A stretch of 64,000 nt of DNA from Paenibacillus sp. MZ04-78.2 (GTDB taxonomy: Bacteria; Bacillota; Bacilli; Paenibacillales; NBRC-103111), in the NCBI RefSeq assembly GCF_024213375.1, contig NZ_JANAVJ010000002.1, positions 1-64,000 on the forward strand. The letters are read 5' to 3'. The position numbers and the translations under genes were made by a program. Positions 29,023 through 39,522 of the stretch are shown here, piece after piece. Each line of letters starts with the position of its first letter. Within the stretch, counting starts at the first letter, position 1. Below the pieces are notes generated by a model that saw only the letters and a program-made list of their open reading frames with translations, ran no database searches and had not been told where the DNA came from.

Positions 29023-30615
29023 TCATTTCGTTTTGCTGCGTAAGATCGCCGTACGTGTCGCCTCGTCCCATTGAACGTCCATTCCGATTTCTTCGGCAAA
29101 GAAACGTACCGGTACGAAGGTGAGATTTTGCGAAATAAACGGCTCGACATCTGTCGGCTTGACCGTTGTTTCCTGTCCGGGGATCGTCCGCTTGATCCCG
29201 GTCTTTCTTATATACAGCTCGATCGTCTCGCCGTCCTTGCCGAGCTGTACGGCCCGAGTCGCCTCGTCGAACGTCACTTTATAACCAAGCGCTTCCGTAA
29301 TCGCCCGGACCGAAACCATTGTTCTTCCGCTAACGATTTCCGGCGGGGCCTCGAACGCGATCTGTTGCCGGTCCACGACGACCTTGACGCCGCCGTCCTT
29401 CGGAAGACCGTCCGGCAATCGATACAGGCTGACTTCGCGAAGCTTGTTATTGTAGGCGTCGGCCACCAGCACCGATCCGTCGGCGCGAACGGCGACATCC
29501 ATCGGGCGGTGGAGCGCAGCGCTTCCTTCAATCCCATCGGCATTTCCGGTTGTGCGGTCGGCTGCTCCGGCAATCGTACGGACTTGCCCGTCCAGCAAGT
29601 AGCGAATCGCATGGTTCTGACTATCGGCAATGACAAGGCCGCCTTCCTCCGTCAGAGCAAGGCCCATCGGGAAGTTAAATCGCGCCTCCGCCGCGCTTCC
29701 GTCCGCGAAGCCGCCCGGAACGTGCAGCTCCTTCTTCATAGCCGCCTGACCCCCGCCCGCCAACGTCGATACTTTCCCCTGCTGCAAATCGATATATCGG
29801 ATGCGCTGGTTCCCGGAATCGCTCACGATCAAATTTCCTTTGGCGTCCAGCACAAGAGCGGTCGGCTCGTTAAATTTGGCGTTTTTCAAATCCCCGTCGG
29901 CAAAATCGCCCGCAGGCGATACTTGTCCGGGAGACAGTTCTGCGACACGGGACGACAAGGCGTTCAGCGTCTTGACTTCGCCCGCAGGTGAGATGCTTCG
30001 GATCGCATGATTGAGCGAGTCCGCCACGTACAAGGTACCGTCGGCCGCGACGGCCACATCCGTCGGACGATAGAACAAAGCATCCTTCCCTTGGCCGTCC
30101 TTTCTTCCAAGCAGCCCGCTGCCGGCGACAGTGCTGACCTGACCGACGGTATCGATTTTACGGATCGCATGGTTGCCCGAATCGGCTACGTATACGTTGC
30201 CCTTGGCGTCGGCCGCAAGTCCTTGAGGCTCGTTGAAAAGCGAGGCATCGCTCTTCCCGTCCAATAGCGCGCCGACAGGGAAGCCTCTGCCATCCTGTTT
30301 ATAAGCTGTACCCGCGAAGGGGCTGACCGTCCCTTGCGACAGCTTGCGAATCCGCTGGTTTCGGGAATCCGAAATCAACACCGTGCCGTCCTTCCATACG
30401 GCCAATCCTGCCGGCATGCGGAAGGAAGCGGATGCGCCCGCTCCATCCGCGCTCCCCAAGCCGCCCTTTCCGGCCAATGTCGTCATCTCCGTTAACGTTT
30501 GTCCGTTCTCGCCCCGCAGGGCGTCCTTCGACCAAGCGGCGGCTTGCGCGCTTGATGCGCCGATCATGGCGGACATAAGAAACGACACAGCGATTCGTTT
30601 CGTTGCTTTCTTCAT
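29023..30615 (-). CDS. Secreted NHL-repeat protein with copper amine oxidase N-like domain
   Basis: 530 residues. A signal peptide (cleavage near SSAQA/AAW) is followed by a beta-propeller of five or six NHL repeats (repeat cores such as GLAVWKDGTVLISDSRNQRI and GLAADAKGNVYVADSGNHAI). The C-terminal domain (about 405-530) is of the copper-amine-oxidase-N type (SGRTMVSVRAITEALGYKV; LTFVPVRFFAEEIGMDVQW), a cell-wall-associated module in Paenibacillus. It probably binds a ligand outside the cell. It starts 32 bases after the fecR-like gene, in one unit with it and the cyclase. Confidence 0.92.
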   Translation of the reverse strand: MKKATKRIAVSFLMSAMIGASSAQAAAWSKDALRGENGQTLTEMTTLAGKGGLGSADGAGASASFRMPAGLAVWKDGTVLISDSRNQRIRKLSQGTVSPFAGTAYKQDGRGFPVGALLDGKSDASLFNEPQGLAADAKGNVYVADSGNHAIRKIDTVGQVSTVAGSGLLGRKDGQGKDALFYRPTDVAVAADGTLYVADSLNHAIRSISPAGEVKTLNALSSRVAELSPGQVSPAGDFADGDLKNAKFNEPTALVLDAKGNLIVSDSGNQRIRYIDLQQGKVSTLAGGGQAAMKKELHVPGGFADGSAAEARFNFPMGLALTEEGGLVIADSQNHAIRYLLDGQVRTIAGAADRTTGNADGIEGSAALHRPMDVAVRADGSVLVADAYNNKLREVSLYRLPDGLPKDGGVKVVVDRQQIAFEAPPEIVSGRTMVSVRAITEALGYKVTFDEATRAVQLGKDGETIELYIRKTGIKRTIPGQETTVKPTDVEPFISQNLTFVPVRFFAEEIGMDVQWDEATRTAILRSKTK

Positions 30616-30647
30616 AGCTTAGCTTGCTCCTTCCCGTATCCCGCACC

Positions 30648-32750
30648 CTACTTCGTACCGACGCTGCTCGATTGAATGTCTCTGCTTTCGTATACCGTGT
30701 TCCCTTGTTTATCGATGACTTTGATATAAGCCAAGTCGACTTTGGCGGAACCGGCGGCCGAATCGACAACCGATAAAGGTACGTTTACAAGCAAGGTATC
30801 TCCGCTTAATTGAATAGGCTTTATGACGCCGGAGCCCCGCGTTTCAAAGGCTGTCGCCGCATAGATCAATTCGCTCCCGGATGTGTCGCTTATCTGACGA
30901 AGCGTCTCTGCTGCTTGCGAACCATGGAATACGGTCCCGGGAACGGGCGTCAGATCAGCCGGACCTCTGTAATCCAGCGCCGCCTTATCGTAAAGCAGAT
31001 GCGCTTCGACGGAATAGAACGGCGCAGCAGGCGTAAAGCCTTTCATCGTCAACGCTAAACCGATCTTCCCGTCCTTGATGCCTCCGACTTGCGTCATACC
31101 GACTCCCAAAATATGAATCGGCGGTATCGAAACCGGTACGCTTGCTTCAGATTCGCGGAAAGCCTGCGCCGTTAACTTGTAGGTTCCGGGCGGCAGCGCC
31201 CGAAGCGTAACGATAACTTCGCTCTCCCCCTGTCCGGCTGCGCGCCCGACTTCCTCCGTGCCGTTCAGCACACGGACGGTTGTCCCGGCGGCGGCTTTCA
31301 ATTTAATTTGCACCGGGTTCCGCACCGTCGCTTCCGCTGTCGGGCTGATCAGCACGGGGGCCGAAGGACGTTCGTCCGTGGAACCGCCGCCCGAACCGCT
31401 GCCGCTGTCGATCCCAGAATCGGCAGGAGGCGAAGTCGGACGAGGGGATGGATCGGGAGCAGGCTGATTGGTGTTTTTCCTATGGCTCTCCTCGAATGTT
31501 TTCTTTTCGTCCCCACTAAGCGTGCTCGTATATTGAACCGTTGCCTTTTGATCCGCTTCAACAACGGCTTTCCGGTTCTGGTCCTGAATCCGCTGCTTGT
31601 CGGCTTCGATACGATCCAGCAAGGGCGCAAGCTTTGCCTGATTTTCGCGCAGCTGCCTTTGTTCCTGCTCGAATGCCGTATTTTTTTGCTCCGCCTGATT
31701 CTTCAACTGCTCCACTTTCGGATCGATGCCTGCATTTTTATCCAGGGCAGGCGGGTTGTGAATATCAAGCTTTCTTGAGGCGTCGGCAATGTTCGCGTTG
31801 GCGTCATCCACCGCTTTTTGAGTCAGCTTCCCTGCGTCTACGGCCGATTTGGCCAATTGGGACAGAAACCGATCGAAATTGTTTCTTACGGCGTCCAGAC
31901 CTGCCGGCGTCGTGATTTTCAGAATCGAACGCTCGTCCGGCTTATTCACACCTTTATCGAGATTTTCCTGGAGCTGCGCTTTCATTTTATCTTGTTCTTT
32001 CTGAATATCCCCGATATTCTTGATAAAGCTTTCAAGCACTTTTTTATCCGCGGCTTCTACCAATGCTTTGGGGTCCGCGTACTCCGCCCGGGTCCGCAGA
32101 TCGTTATTCAGCCCGGGGGAATCGATACTCGCCTGCTGAGCCGGGTACACCGACACGCTTCCCGCATCCTGCGCTTTCCTGCGGTCCGCAGCGGATTCGG
32201 CCTCCGAAACGGAAACGACTCCCGCTGCCACAGCCATCGTCGTTTTCCCTGTCTTCCAGTTGACGGATGTCATGAAGTTCGTTCCCCTAACACCCATGAC
32301 CGCCGTCGGCGTCTCGACTTCGAATTCATCTTTCGCGCCGACCAAGGATTTGATTTTCGCCCATAAGCTGCCTGCCCAAGATTTCACCTTCGTTTTCTTG
32401 CCGCCGTTTTTTTCCATCAGTTCAGATATGTATACTTCGGAATTTGCGCCGATCGTAATCTCGTCTTCGTGGTCCACGACCCGCAGCACGACCGAGGAGG
32501 ACGGACCGGTCACGATCGAATCGCCCTGATTCAAATTCAAGTCCCGATACGCCGCATATGATCTGGAGCCGCCCGATTTCTTGTAGGCTACCTCTCCCGT
32601 TACTTCAACGACAGCCGCCGACCGGGCCGATTTGGCATTCGCCGGGCTTGCGAGAGCGATTGAGGTTGTCCCTTGAAGCGCCATTGCGAAAACAAGCGCC
32701 CAAAGGGCCGGCTTCCGCTTCCGCCGATTAAACCTTCCTGCGTTCGCCAC
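30648..32750 (-). CDS. Secreted FecR-domain protein with cohesin-like C terminus
   Basis: 700 residues. Signal peptide ends near SIALA/SPA. The FecR domain (about 45-200) contains VEVTGEVAYKKSG, QGDSIVTGPSSSVVLRV and TPTAVMGVRGTNF. A long helical, coiled-coil-prone middle (about 235-425) leads to a Pro/Ser/Gly linker (about 428-460), an Ig-like part (465-550) and a cohesin-like beta domain (about 555-690). No membrane anchor is seen at the C terminus. FecR domains next to CHASE2 cyclases are a known pairing in other phyla; here it may serve as an external ligand or scaffold. Confidence 0.9.
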   Translation of the reverse strand: MANAGRFNRRKRKPALWALVFAMALQGTTSIALASPANAKSARSAAVVEVTGEVAYKKSGGSRSYAAYRDLNLNQGDSIVTGPSSSVVLRVVDHEDEITIGANSEVYISELMEKNGGKKTKVKSWAGSLWAKIKSLVGAKDEFEVETPTAVMGVRGTNFMTSVNWKTGKTTMAVAAGVVSVSEAESAADRRKAQDAGSVSVYPAQQASIDSPGLNNDLRTRAEYADPKALVEAADKKVLESFIKNIGDIQKEQDKMKAQLQENLDKGVNKPDERSILKITTPAGLDAVRNNFDRFLSQLAKSAVDAGKLTQKAVDDANANIADASRKLDIHNPPALDKNAGIDPKVEQLKNQAEQKNTAFEQEQRQLRENQAKLAPLLDRIEADKQRIQDQNRKAVVEADQKATVQYTSTLSGDEKKTFEESHRKNTNQPAPDPSPRPTSPPADSGIDSGSGSGGGSTDERPSAPVLISPTAEATVRNPVQIKLKAAAGTTVRVLNGTEEVGRAAGQGESEVIVTLRALPPGTYKLTAQAFRESEASVPVSIPPIHILGVGMTQVGGIKDGKIGLALTMKGFTPAAPFYSVEAHLLYDKAALDYRGPADLTPVPGTVFHGSQAAETLRQISDTSGSELIYAATAFETRGSGVIKPIQLSGDTLLVNVPLSVVDSAAGSAKVDLAYIKVIDKQGNTVYESRDIQSSSVGTK

Positions 32751-32809
32751 AACAAAACTCCTCTCCGGAATCCAAAAATCTAATCAATATTGTAAGGTGA
32801 GAACCGGCA

Positions 32810-34630
32810 TTATTCAACATAATTTGGCAAATCAATGTCTTTCATTCCCAGCACCTCAAAGAGCTTGAGCGGAACGCTTTTGCCTTTCATTAATTTCTCC
32901 CCGGCAAATTGATAATCGAATGCGTGTTTCGTCAGCTCGTAAGTCGCTTCGGACACCAGAATCTGATTCGGCTGCGTATTGGACTCGATCCGGGCGGCCG
33001 TATTCACGTTGTCGCCAATCGCCGTATAATCGACCCGCAAGTAAGACCCGATATTGCCGACTACGACCTCGCCGGTGTTAATACCGATGCCGATGCTGAT
33101 CGAGACGCCGTATTTTTCCAGCACCTCGGCCCGCACGTTCTCCATCCCCTGCTGAATTTCATAGGCGGTTTTGACCGCGTAATACGGATGATTCGGCACA
33201 TCCAGCGGAGCATTATACAGGATCATCGCCGCATCCCCGATAAATTTGTCGATCGTGCCGCAGTTTTCAAGGGCCCGCTCCGTGATTAAGTTGAACATCA
33301 TATTCAAGAAGTCGACCACTTCTTCGGGCTTCAGCTTCTCGGACAGCGGGGTAAACCCGCGGACATCAAGGAACAGAACGGTTAGCTCCTTGCTGATCCC
33401 CCCGAGCCGGATTTCCTGCTCGCTGCTTGCAATCGCTTTGACCAGATCGGGAGAAATATAGCGTCCGAACTGCTTCGTAATGTAATTTTTTTGCTTCGTC
33501 TCAAAATAGGTTTTCATCGACAAATTGCCGGAATAAGCGAGGAGCCCGCAAGCCACCGCATCGACAATGTCCAAATACTGCGAAGTTGCCGCGAAATACC
33601 CGTACTGTCCGGCGAACAGAAGCGCGACGATCCCTAACGCAAAAACCGCTCCGCCGATGGCCCGCAGCCGCCAAGTCACCCACCCGAGCAGCAGCACGAC
33701 CAGAAGCGTAAGCCCAAATTCGATCCGCTTGTCTACAGGCAGCACGACCTGCTGCTTTAAGATCTGATTTAAAATATTGGCATGCGCATACACCAGATGC
33801 ATGTGCTTCTCCACCGGGGTAACGCCCTCGTCCGAGCCGGGAGCCGTATAACCGACAAGCACTAGCCGATCCTTGAACGTCTGAGGGGGCACGCCGCCCT
33901 TCAGCACGTTGGCGAACGGAATCGTTTCGAAATCGAATTCCTTCGCATCCCAGCGGATCAGCATCTCCGACTTGGGACGGCCGTCCAATAAAGGCAGGTT
34001 CAGATACCGGCTCACATCGACTCCGGCAAGCTGCGCCATCGCAAGCCCAAACGACGGATATATCCCTTGAGGCGAATTGATCTGCAGCCAGTTGGAGCGA
34101 ATGACGCCGTCGCTGTCGTAGGCCGCATTGATATGCGATTTTCCAACCGACCGGCGGAAGGAGGGAATTGGTTCCGTTACCGAGCGGGCAGTCAGCAGTT
34201 CCCCTGCCTTCACTTTCATCGACCGGTCGAATTTATTTTCCAGATTCGCATGGGATGGAATGACGATGTTGTTATGTTTAGCCAATTCGTCGGCCAGCGC
34301 CCGGTCGCTTTCCGGCTTGTCGCTTTCGGAGTATAACTCAATATCGAAGCCGATCGCTTTGACGCCCGCGCTTTCAAGCTGTTTGATCAACTCCGCGTAT
34401 AATTTGCGGTCCCACGGATAAGGCCCTACTTCCCGAATGGAGCCGGAATCGATGCCGATGACGACAATATCCTCGTGCGGGGCTTGAGTCATGGTTTGCG
34501 TCACGTTAAAATTGTATAAATTGTCGGATAATACCTTGAGCGCCCCCGTCGTCAAAAGCACGATGCACAGCAGCACGATAACCGCATTGCCCGCTGCGAT
34601 AACGCCGGTTTTGCTCCATCCCTTTTTCAT
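32810..34630 (-). CDS. CHASE2-sensor adenylate/guanylate cyclase
   Basis: 606 residues. One N-terminal helix (about 13-33), an external CHASE2 sensor (about 40-300), three helices (about 305-385), then a class III cyclase domain (about 405-590). The metal Asp residues lie in FLDVRGFT and in the KFIGDAAM segment, whose Lys is the usual ATP-purine contact. The transition-state region is VDYTAIGDNVNTAARIES, with Asn and Arg kept. The enzyme should be active, with ATP more likely than GTP. It is first in a unit with the FecR and NHL proteins, and no cAMP receptor is nearby. Confidence 0.94.
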   Translation of the reverse strand: MKKGWSKTGVIAAGNAVIVLLCIVLLTTGALKVLSDNLYNFNVTQTMTQAPHEDIVVIGIDSGSIREVGPYPWDRKLYAELIKQLESAGVKAIGFDIELYSESDKPESDRALADELAKHNNIVIPSHANLENKFDRSMKVKAGELLTARSVTEPIPSFRRSVGKSHINAAYDSDGVIRSNWLQINSPQGIYPSFGLAMAQLAGVDVSRYLNLPLLDGRPKSEMLIRWDAKEFDFETIPFANVLKGGVPPQTFKDRLVLVGYTAPGSDEGVTPVEKHMHLVYAHANILNQILKQQVVLPVDKRIEFGLTLLVVLLLGWVTWRLRAIGGAVFALGIVALLFAGQYGYFAATSQYLDIVDAVACGLLAYSGNLSMKTYFETKQKNYITKQFGRYISPDLVKAIASSEQEIRLGGISKELTVLFLDVRGFTPLSEKLKPEEVVDFLNMMFNLITERALENCGTIDKFIGDAAMILYNAPLDVPNHPYYAVKTAYEIQQGMENVRAEVLEKYGVSISIGIGINTGEVVVGNIGSYLRVDYTAIGDNVNTAARIESNTQPNQILVSEATYELTKHAFDYQFAGEKLMKGKSVPLKLFEVLGMKDIDLPNYVE

Positions 34631-34720
34631 GAAAAAGCCCCCTGTTTTTCTGGCAGTTTCCGCTATTCATCTTACCATAAAATGCCGGACCGAAGTTATT
34701 TATTTCAGGTTGGTCCGCTA

Positions 34721-34759
34721 GAAAAAGAGCCTGCTTCCACGGAGGAAACAGGCTCTTTG
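34721..34759 (-). terminator. Terminator of the ferredoxin gene
   Basis: On the minus strand GAGCCTGTTTCC pairs with GGAAGCAGGCTC, followed by TTTTTC, 27 bases past the stop. Confidence 0.9.
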
Positions 34760-34785
34760 CTATAAAGCTACAGATATTCGGAGTA

Positions 34786-35620
<835 letters not shown>

Positions 35621-35624
<4 letters not shown>

Positions 35625-36928
35625 TAGTCTTCCTCCTCCAGTCCCTTTAACCGGAGATGATCCATTTGCAGCGACGTGCCGCGCCTCTTGGTGTTGCGGA
35701 TGAGCGCGGAAGGATCGTTGCCGAGCATCCCCGCAGTCAGAATCACGCCTTCGCCATATTTGTCGCGAAGCGCATCCATCGCCTGATTCAGCTTCTCCTT
35801 TACAGGCTGCTTCTGATAACTGAACAAGTCGAGCTGGACGGCAAGCTCTTGCTTGGCTGTCAGATTTTGCAGTGTCACACCGAGCAATCGTACCGGGAGT
35901 CCTTCCTTCCAGTGAGCGTCGAACAATTGGCAGGCCGTCCGGTAGAAATCGTCCGCGCTTTCCGAAGGCTCGGGCAGCTTCGAAGCCCGCGTGATCGTCT
36001 TCATATCGGGATCGCGTATCGAGATCTGTACCGTCTCCGCGACCAAGCCCTGCCGGCGCAACCGCCGCCCGACTTGATCGGACAAGTTCAGAAACACCCG
36101 GTGGATGTCGGCCCGGTCCGTATAATTAACCGGCAGGGTCGTCGCATGGCCGATCGATTTGCTTTGCTCTTTATCCGGATTAACCGGCGAGTTGTCCTCG
36201 CCGTTGGCCGCCCGCTTCAATGCCGGACCGAGCACGCCGAACCGGTCGCTCAGCAGCCGCTCGTCGGCATTAGCCAACTGGCCGAGCGTATGAATTTGCA
36301 GCCGCTTCAGCTTTTCCGCGGTCTTCTTGCCGATGCCGAACAAGCTGGCGCACGGGTGCGGCCACAGTACGGTCGGCACGTCCCGTTTGCGCAGCACCGA
36401 GATGCCGTTGGGCTTTTTCATATCCGAAGCCATTTTAGCCAGCAGCTTGTTCGGCGCGACGCCGATCGAGCAAGGCAGATGAAGCTCTTCGCGGATTCGA
36501 TTTTGCATCGTTTCGGCGATTTCGAGCGGGGTTCCGAAGATCTTGGAGCCGGTAATATCGACGTAGCATTCGTCTATCGACACCGCTTCGACGAGCGGCG
36601 AATATTCGTAGGCGATCTTCATAAACCGTCTGGAGAACTGCCTGTACAGGTCAAAATCCGGGCGAATCAAGATTAAGCCAGGGCAGAGCTTGTCGGCTTC
36701 CCGCACCAGCATCCCGGTCTTCACTCCGCGCGCCCTCGCCTTATAGGAGCAGGTTACGATAATACCCTTGCGCAGTTCCACGCTTCCGGCTACCGCAATG
36801 GGTTTATCTTTGTATTTTTCGGGCTCTACCGCTTCATGGACCGAGCAATAGAACGCGTTCATATCGATGTGGAGAATCACTCTGCCGTTCACGGGATAGC
36901 CGTTGGCCCTCCCATTTGTCTCAACCAT
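35621..36928 (-). CDS. dinB: DNA polymerase IV, Y family
   Basis: A 435-residue translesion polymerase. Catalytic residues lie in ILHIDMNAFYCSVHE and EAVSIDECYVD. The helix-hairpin-helix segment is FGIGKKTAEKLKRL; the little-finger domain covers about 250-400 and the C-terminal tail is unlike the beta-clamp box QLxLF at first sight, though VQLDLF occurs at about 374. The four-base overlap with mobB is unusual. No LexA box was identified upstream. Confidence 0.94.
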
Positions 36929-37094
36929 GGCATCCGCCTCCCGTCCTCTTACTTACAGCATAATTCGCCCGAAGCGCCGGGGTCAAGCCGGGGATATTTT
37001 CAGGATTAGCAATATCCTTCGGCAGATACATTGTGCTATAATTATAAATTATACTTTAGCGCAATAAAACGTTTAGACAAACAGGAGGATCATT

Positions 37095-38714
37095 ATGGCG
37101 GGCACGGTAAAAATTTTCGATACTACGCTTCGAGACGGCACTCAGGGCGAAGGCGTCAGCCTCTCCGTCGAAGACAAACTCAAAATCGCCCAAAAGCTGG
37201 ACGCGCTGGGCGTTTCCTATATTGAAGGCGGTTGGCCCGGCAGCAATAACAAGGATATTGAATTTTTCACGCGCGTGAAGGAACTGAAACTGACGCATGC
37301 AAAAATTACAGCCTTCGGCAGCACGCGACGCAAGGAGACGCTGGCGGAAAACGACCCTAACCTGAACCGGATTCTCGAGATCGGCGTTCAGGCCGCGGCA
37401 ATCTTCGGCAAATCGTGGGATTTCCAAGTGCATACGGCCATTCAGACGACGCTGGAAGAAAATTTGGCGATGATTTACGATTCGGTCCGTTATTTGAAGA
37501 ATCATGGGCTGGAAGTTATTTACGATGCGGAGCACTTCTTCGACGGCTACAAGAGCAACCCGGAATACGCTCTGGCGACGATCAAGAAGGCCGAGGAAGC
37601 CGGCGCCGACTGGATTGCGCTGTGCGACACGAACGGAGGCACGCTGCCTCATGAAATTTCGGCCATCGTGACCAAAGTGACGACCTCGCTCTCCTGTCCG
37701 ATCGGCATTCACGCGCACAACGATTGTGAGCTCGGCGTAGCGAACAGCCTGGCTGCCGTCATGGCCGGAGCCCGGCAAGTGCAGGGCACGATCAACGGCT
37801 ACGGGGAGCGGTGCGGCAATGCCAATCTCGTATCGGTCATTCCGAATTTGCAGTTAAAGCTGAAGTACGATGTGATCACCTCGGAGCAATTGGCCAGCCT
37901 GTCCAGCGTGGCGCGCTATGTCAGCGAAATCGCCAACATGCATATGCCGGTGAACCAGCCTTATGTCGGCTCCGCCGCTTTCGCGCACAAAGGCGGAATT
38001 CACGTGTCGGCGATTTTGCGCGATTCCAGCACGTACGAGCATATCAAGCCTGAGCTGGTCGGCAACAAGCAGCGCGTGCTCGTCTCGGAGCTTGCCGGAC
38101 AAAGCAATCTTGTCTTCAAGACTCAGGAGTTGGGCTTGGACTTCGATACGACAAACCAGCAGACCAAGCAGCTCATCGAGCAAATCAAAGAGATGGAGCA
38201 TCAGGGCTATCAGTTCGAAGGCGCGGACGCCACGCTGGAGCTACTGATCCGGGACGCCTACGGCAAACTGGAGGAAGTGTTCACGCTCGACTCGTTTAAA
38301 ATCATGGTAGCCAAATCCGCCGATCAACCGGTACTTTCCGAAGCGATAGTCAAGGTGAACGTACACGGCAAAACAATCTACAACGCCGCCGAAGGCAACG
38401 GTCCTGTGAATGCGCTGGACAACGCCTTGCGCAAATGTCTGGTCGAATATTATCCGGATATCAATAACATGCATTTGTCCGATTATAAAGTGCGCGTCTT
38501 GGACGAGAAGGATACCACGGCAGCGAAAGTTCGTGTTCTCATCGAATCGACCGATTTCAATAGCACGTGGAGCACCGTCGGCGTATCGGAAAATATTATC
38601 GAAGCGAGCTGGCACGCCCTTGTCGACAGCATCCGGTATGCGCTTCTCGGCATGACCCGGGTGGCCTACAAGCCGGAAGAAAGCCGGGAACGCCTCGGGC
38701 TCGTAAATCACTAA
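37095..38714 (+). CDS. cimA: (R)-citramalate synthase
   Basis: 539 residues. Condenses pyruvate with acetyl-CoA to citramalate, the threonine-independent route to isoleucine. The N-terminal TIM barrel has [22 protein letters not shown] and the metal motif [15 protein letters not shown]. The C-terminal part (about 380-530) is the LeuA-type regulatory dimer, likely the isoleucine-sensing site. Length and the absence of the CoA-isopropylmalate features separate it from LeuA. ATG follows AGGAGGATC. It is a single gene with its own terminator. Confidence 0.94.
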   Translation: MAGTVKIFDTTLRDGTQGEGVSLSVEDKLKIAQKLDALGVSYIEGGWPGSNNKDIEFFTRVKELKLTHAKITAFGSTRRKETLAENDPNLNRILEIGVQAAAIFGKSWDFQVHTAIQTTLEENLAMIYDSVRYLKNHGLEVIYDAEHFFDGYKSNPEYALATIKKAEEAGADWIALCDTNGGTLPHEISAIVTKVTTSLSCPIGIHAHNDCELGVANSLAAVMAGARQVQGTINGYGERCGNANLVSVIPNLQLKLKYDVITSEQLASLSSVARYVSEIANMHMPVNQPYVGSAAFAHKGGIHVSAILRDSSTYEHIKPELVGNKQRVLVSELAGQSNLVFKTQELGLDFDTTNQQTKQLIEQIKEMEHQGYQFEGADATLELLIRDAYGKLEEVFTLDSFKIMVAKSADQPVLSEAIVKVNVHGKTIYNAAEGNGPVNALDNALRKCLVEYYPDINNMHLSDYKVRVLDEKDTTAAKVRVLIESTDFNSTWSTVGVSENIIEASWHALVDSIRYALLGMTRVAYKPEESRERLGLVNH

Positions 38715-38731
38715 AGTAACTATTATTGTAA

Positions 38732-38779
38732 AAAACAAGCCGCAATTCTCCCCAGCCGGAGACATTGCGGCTTGTTTTG
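38732..38779 (+). terminator. Terminator of cimA
   Basis: AAACAAGCCGCAAT pairs with ATTGCGGCTTGTTT, with an inner TCTCC/GGAGA helix, then TTTTG. It probably also serves the converging thioredoxin gene. Confidence 0.9.
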
Positions 38780-38813
38780 ATTTAGCGGCTTGCTAACAGC
38801 GCGGATGCCAAAT

Positions 38814-39350
38814 TCAACTCGCGATGAGCCGTTTGATTCTGTCCTCCAATTGGTCTGGAGGCAGCACATGAACGACTTCCTTCAAGCGCCCTTGCCGGTC
38901 AATCAGGAAGCTTGTCGGGACGAATAACAGCCTGTAGGCGTCAGCCGTCTCTCCACTCGTATCCAGCAGCACCGGGAACGAAAATTGCGCCTGATTGACG
39001 AAGCGCCGGACCGCGTCCAGCTCATCCCCTCTGGTGACGTTAACCGCATAGAGATCGAACTGTTCTTTGTAACGGTCGTACACCTGTTTTAAGGCAGGAG
39101 CTTCTTCACGGCACGGGCCGCACCATGAAGCCCAGAAATTAAGCATGAGCGGCTTCTCTCGGGCTCCCCCGACCTTATATTCTCCCCCATCCAGTCCCTT
39201 CAGAGTAAATGCAGGCACCGGCGATTCCAACTTTATTTCCGGCCGGCCCGCAGCCGAGACCGACGACTTCCGCTCGATCCGTTCATTCTGAAATACAGCC
39301 AGCCCCGCCAAAGCCAATGCAAATCCAAAAATCAGTAAGTTTCGCTTCAA
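38814..39350 (-). CDS. TlpA/ResA-like membrane-anchored thioredoxin
   Basis: 178 residues with an N-terminal anchor helix (LLIFGFALALAGLAVF) and an external redoxin domain. The active site is NFWASWCGPCREEAP; cis-Pro in LFVPTSFLID. The ResA/TlpA group reduces disulfides on the outer side of the membrane, for example apocytochrome c heme sites. No cytochrome gene is adjacent. ATG is at 39350 after GGAGAG. Confidence 0.92.
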   Translation of the reverse strand: MKRNLLIFGFALALAGLAVFQNERIERKSSVSAAGRPEIKLESPVPAFTLKGLDGGEYKVGGAREKPLMLNFWASWCGPCREEAPALKQVYDRYKEQFDLYAVNVTRGDELDAVRRFVNQAQFSFPVLLDTSGETADAYRLLFVPTSFLIDRQGRLKEVVHVLPPDQLEDRIKRLIAS

Positions 39351-39522
39351 GTGACTCTCTCCTGTCTATACTCCGGCATACTTATGGTACAGTATTCCCA
39401 ATTTGCCGGAAAACGTTACTACCCGAGCACGCTCCGCTGGATAAAGCCGGAAAGCATGGCGCCTTCCATGGAAGGGTACACTAACTTTACGATTTGGTTA
39501 TTAGCGGAGGTTTGAATAGCGT

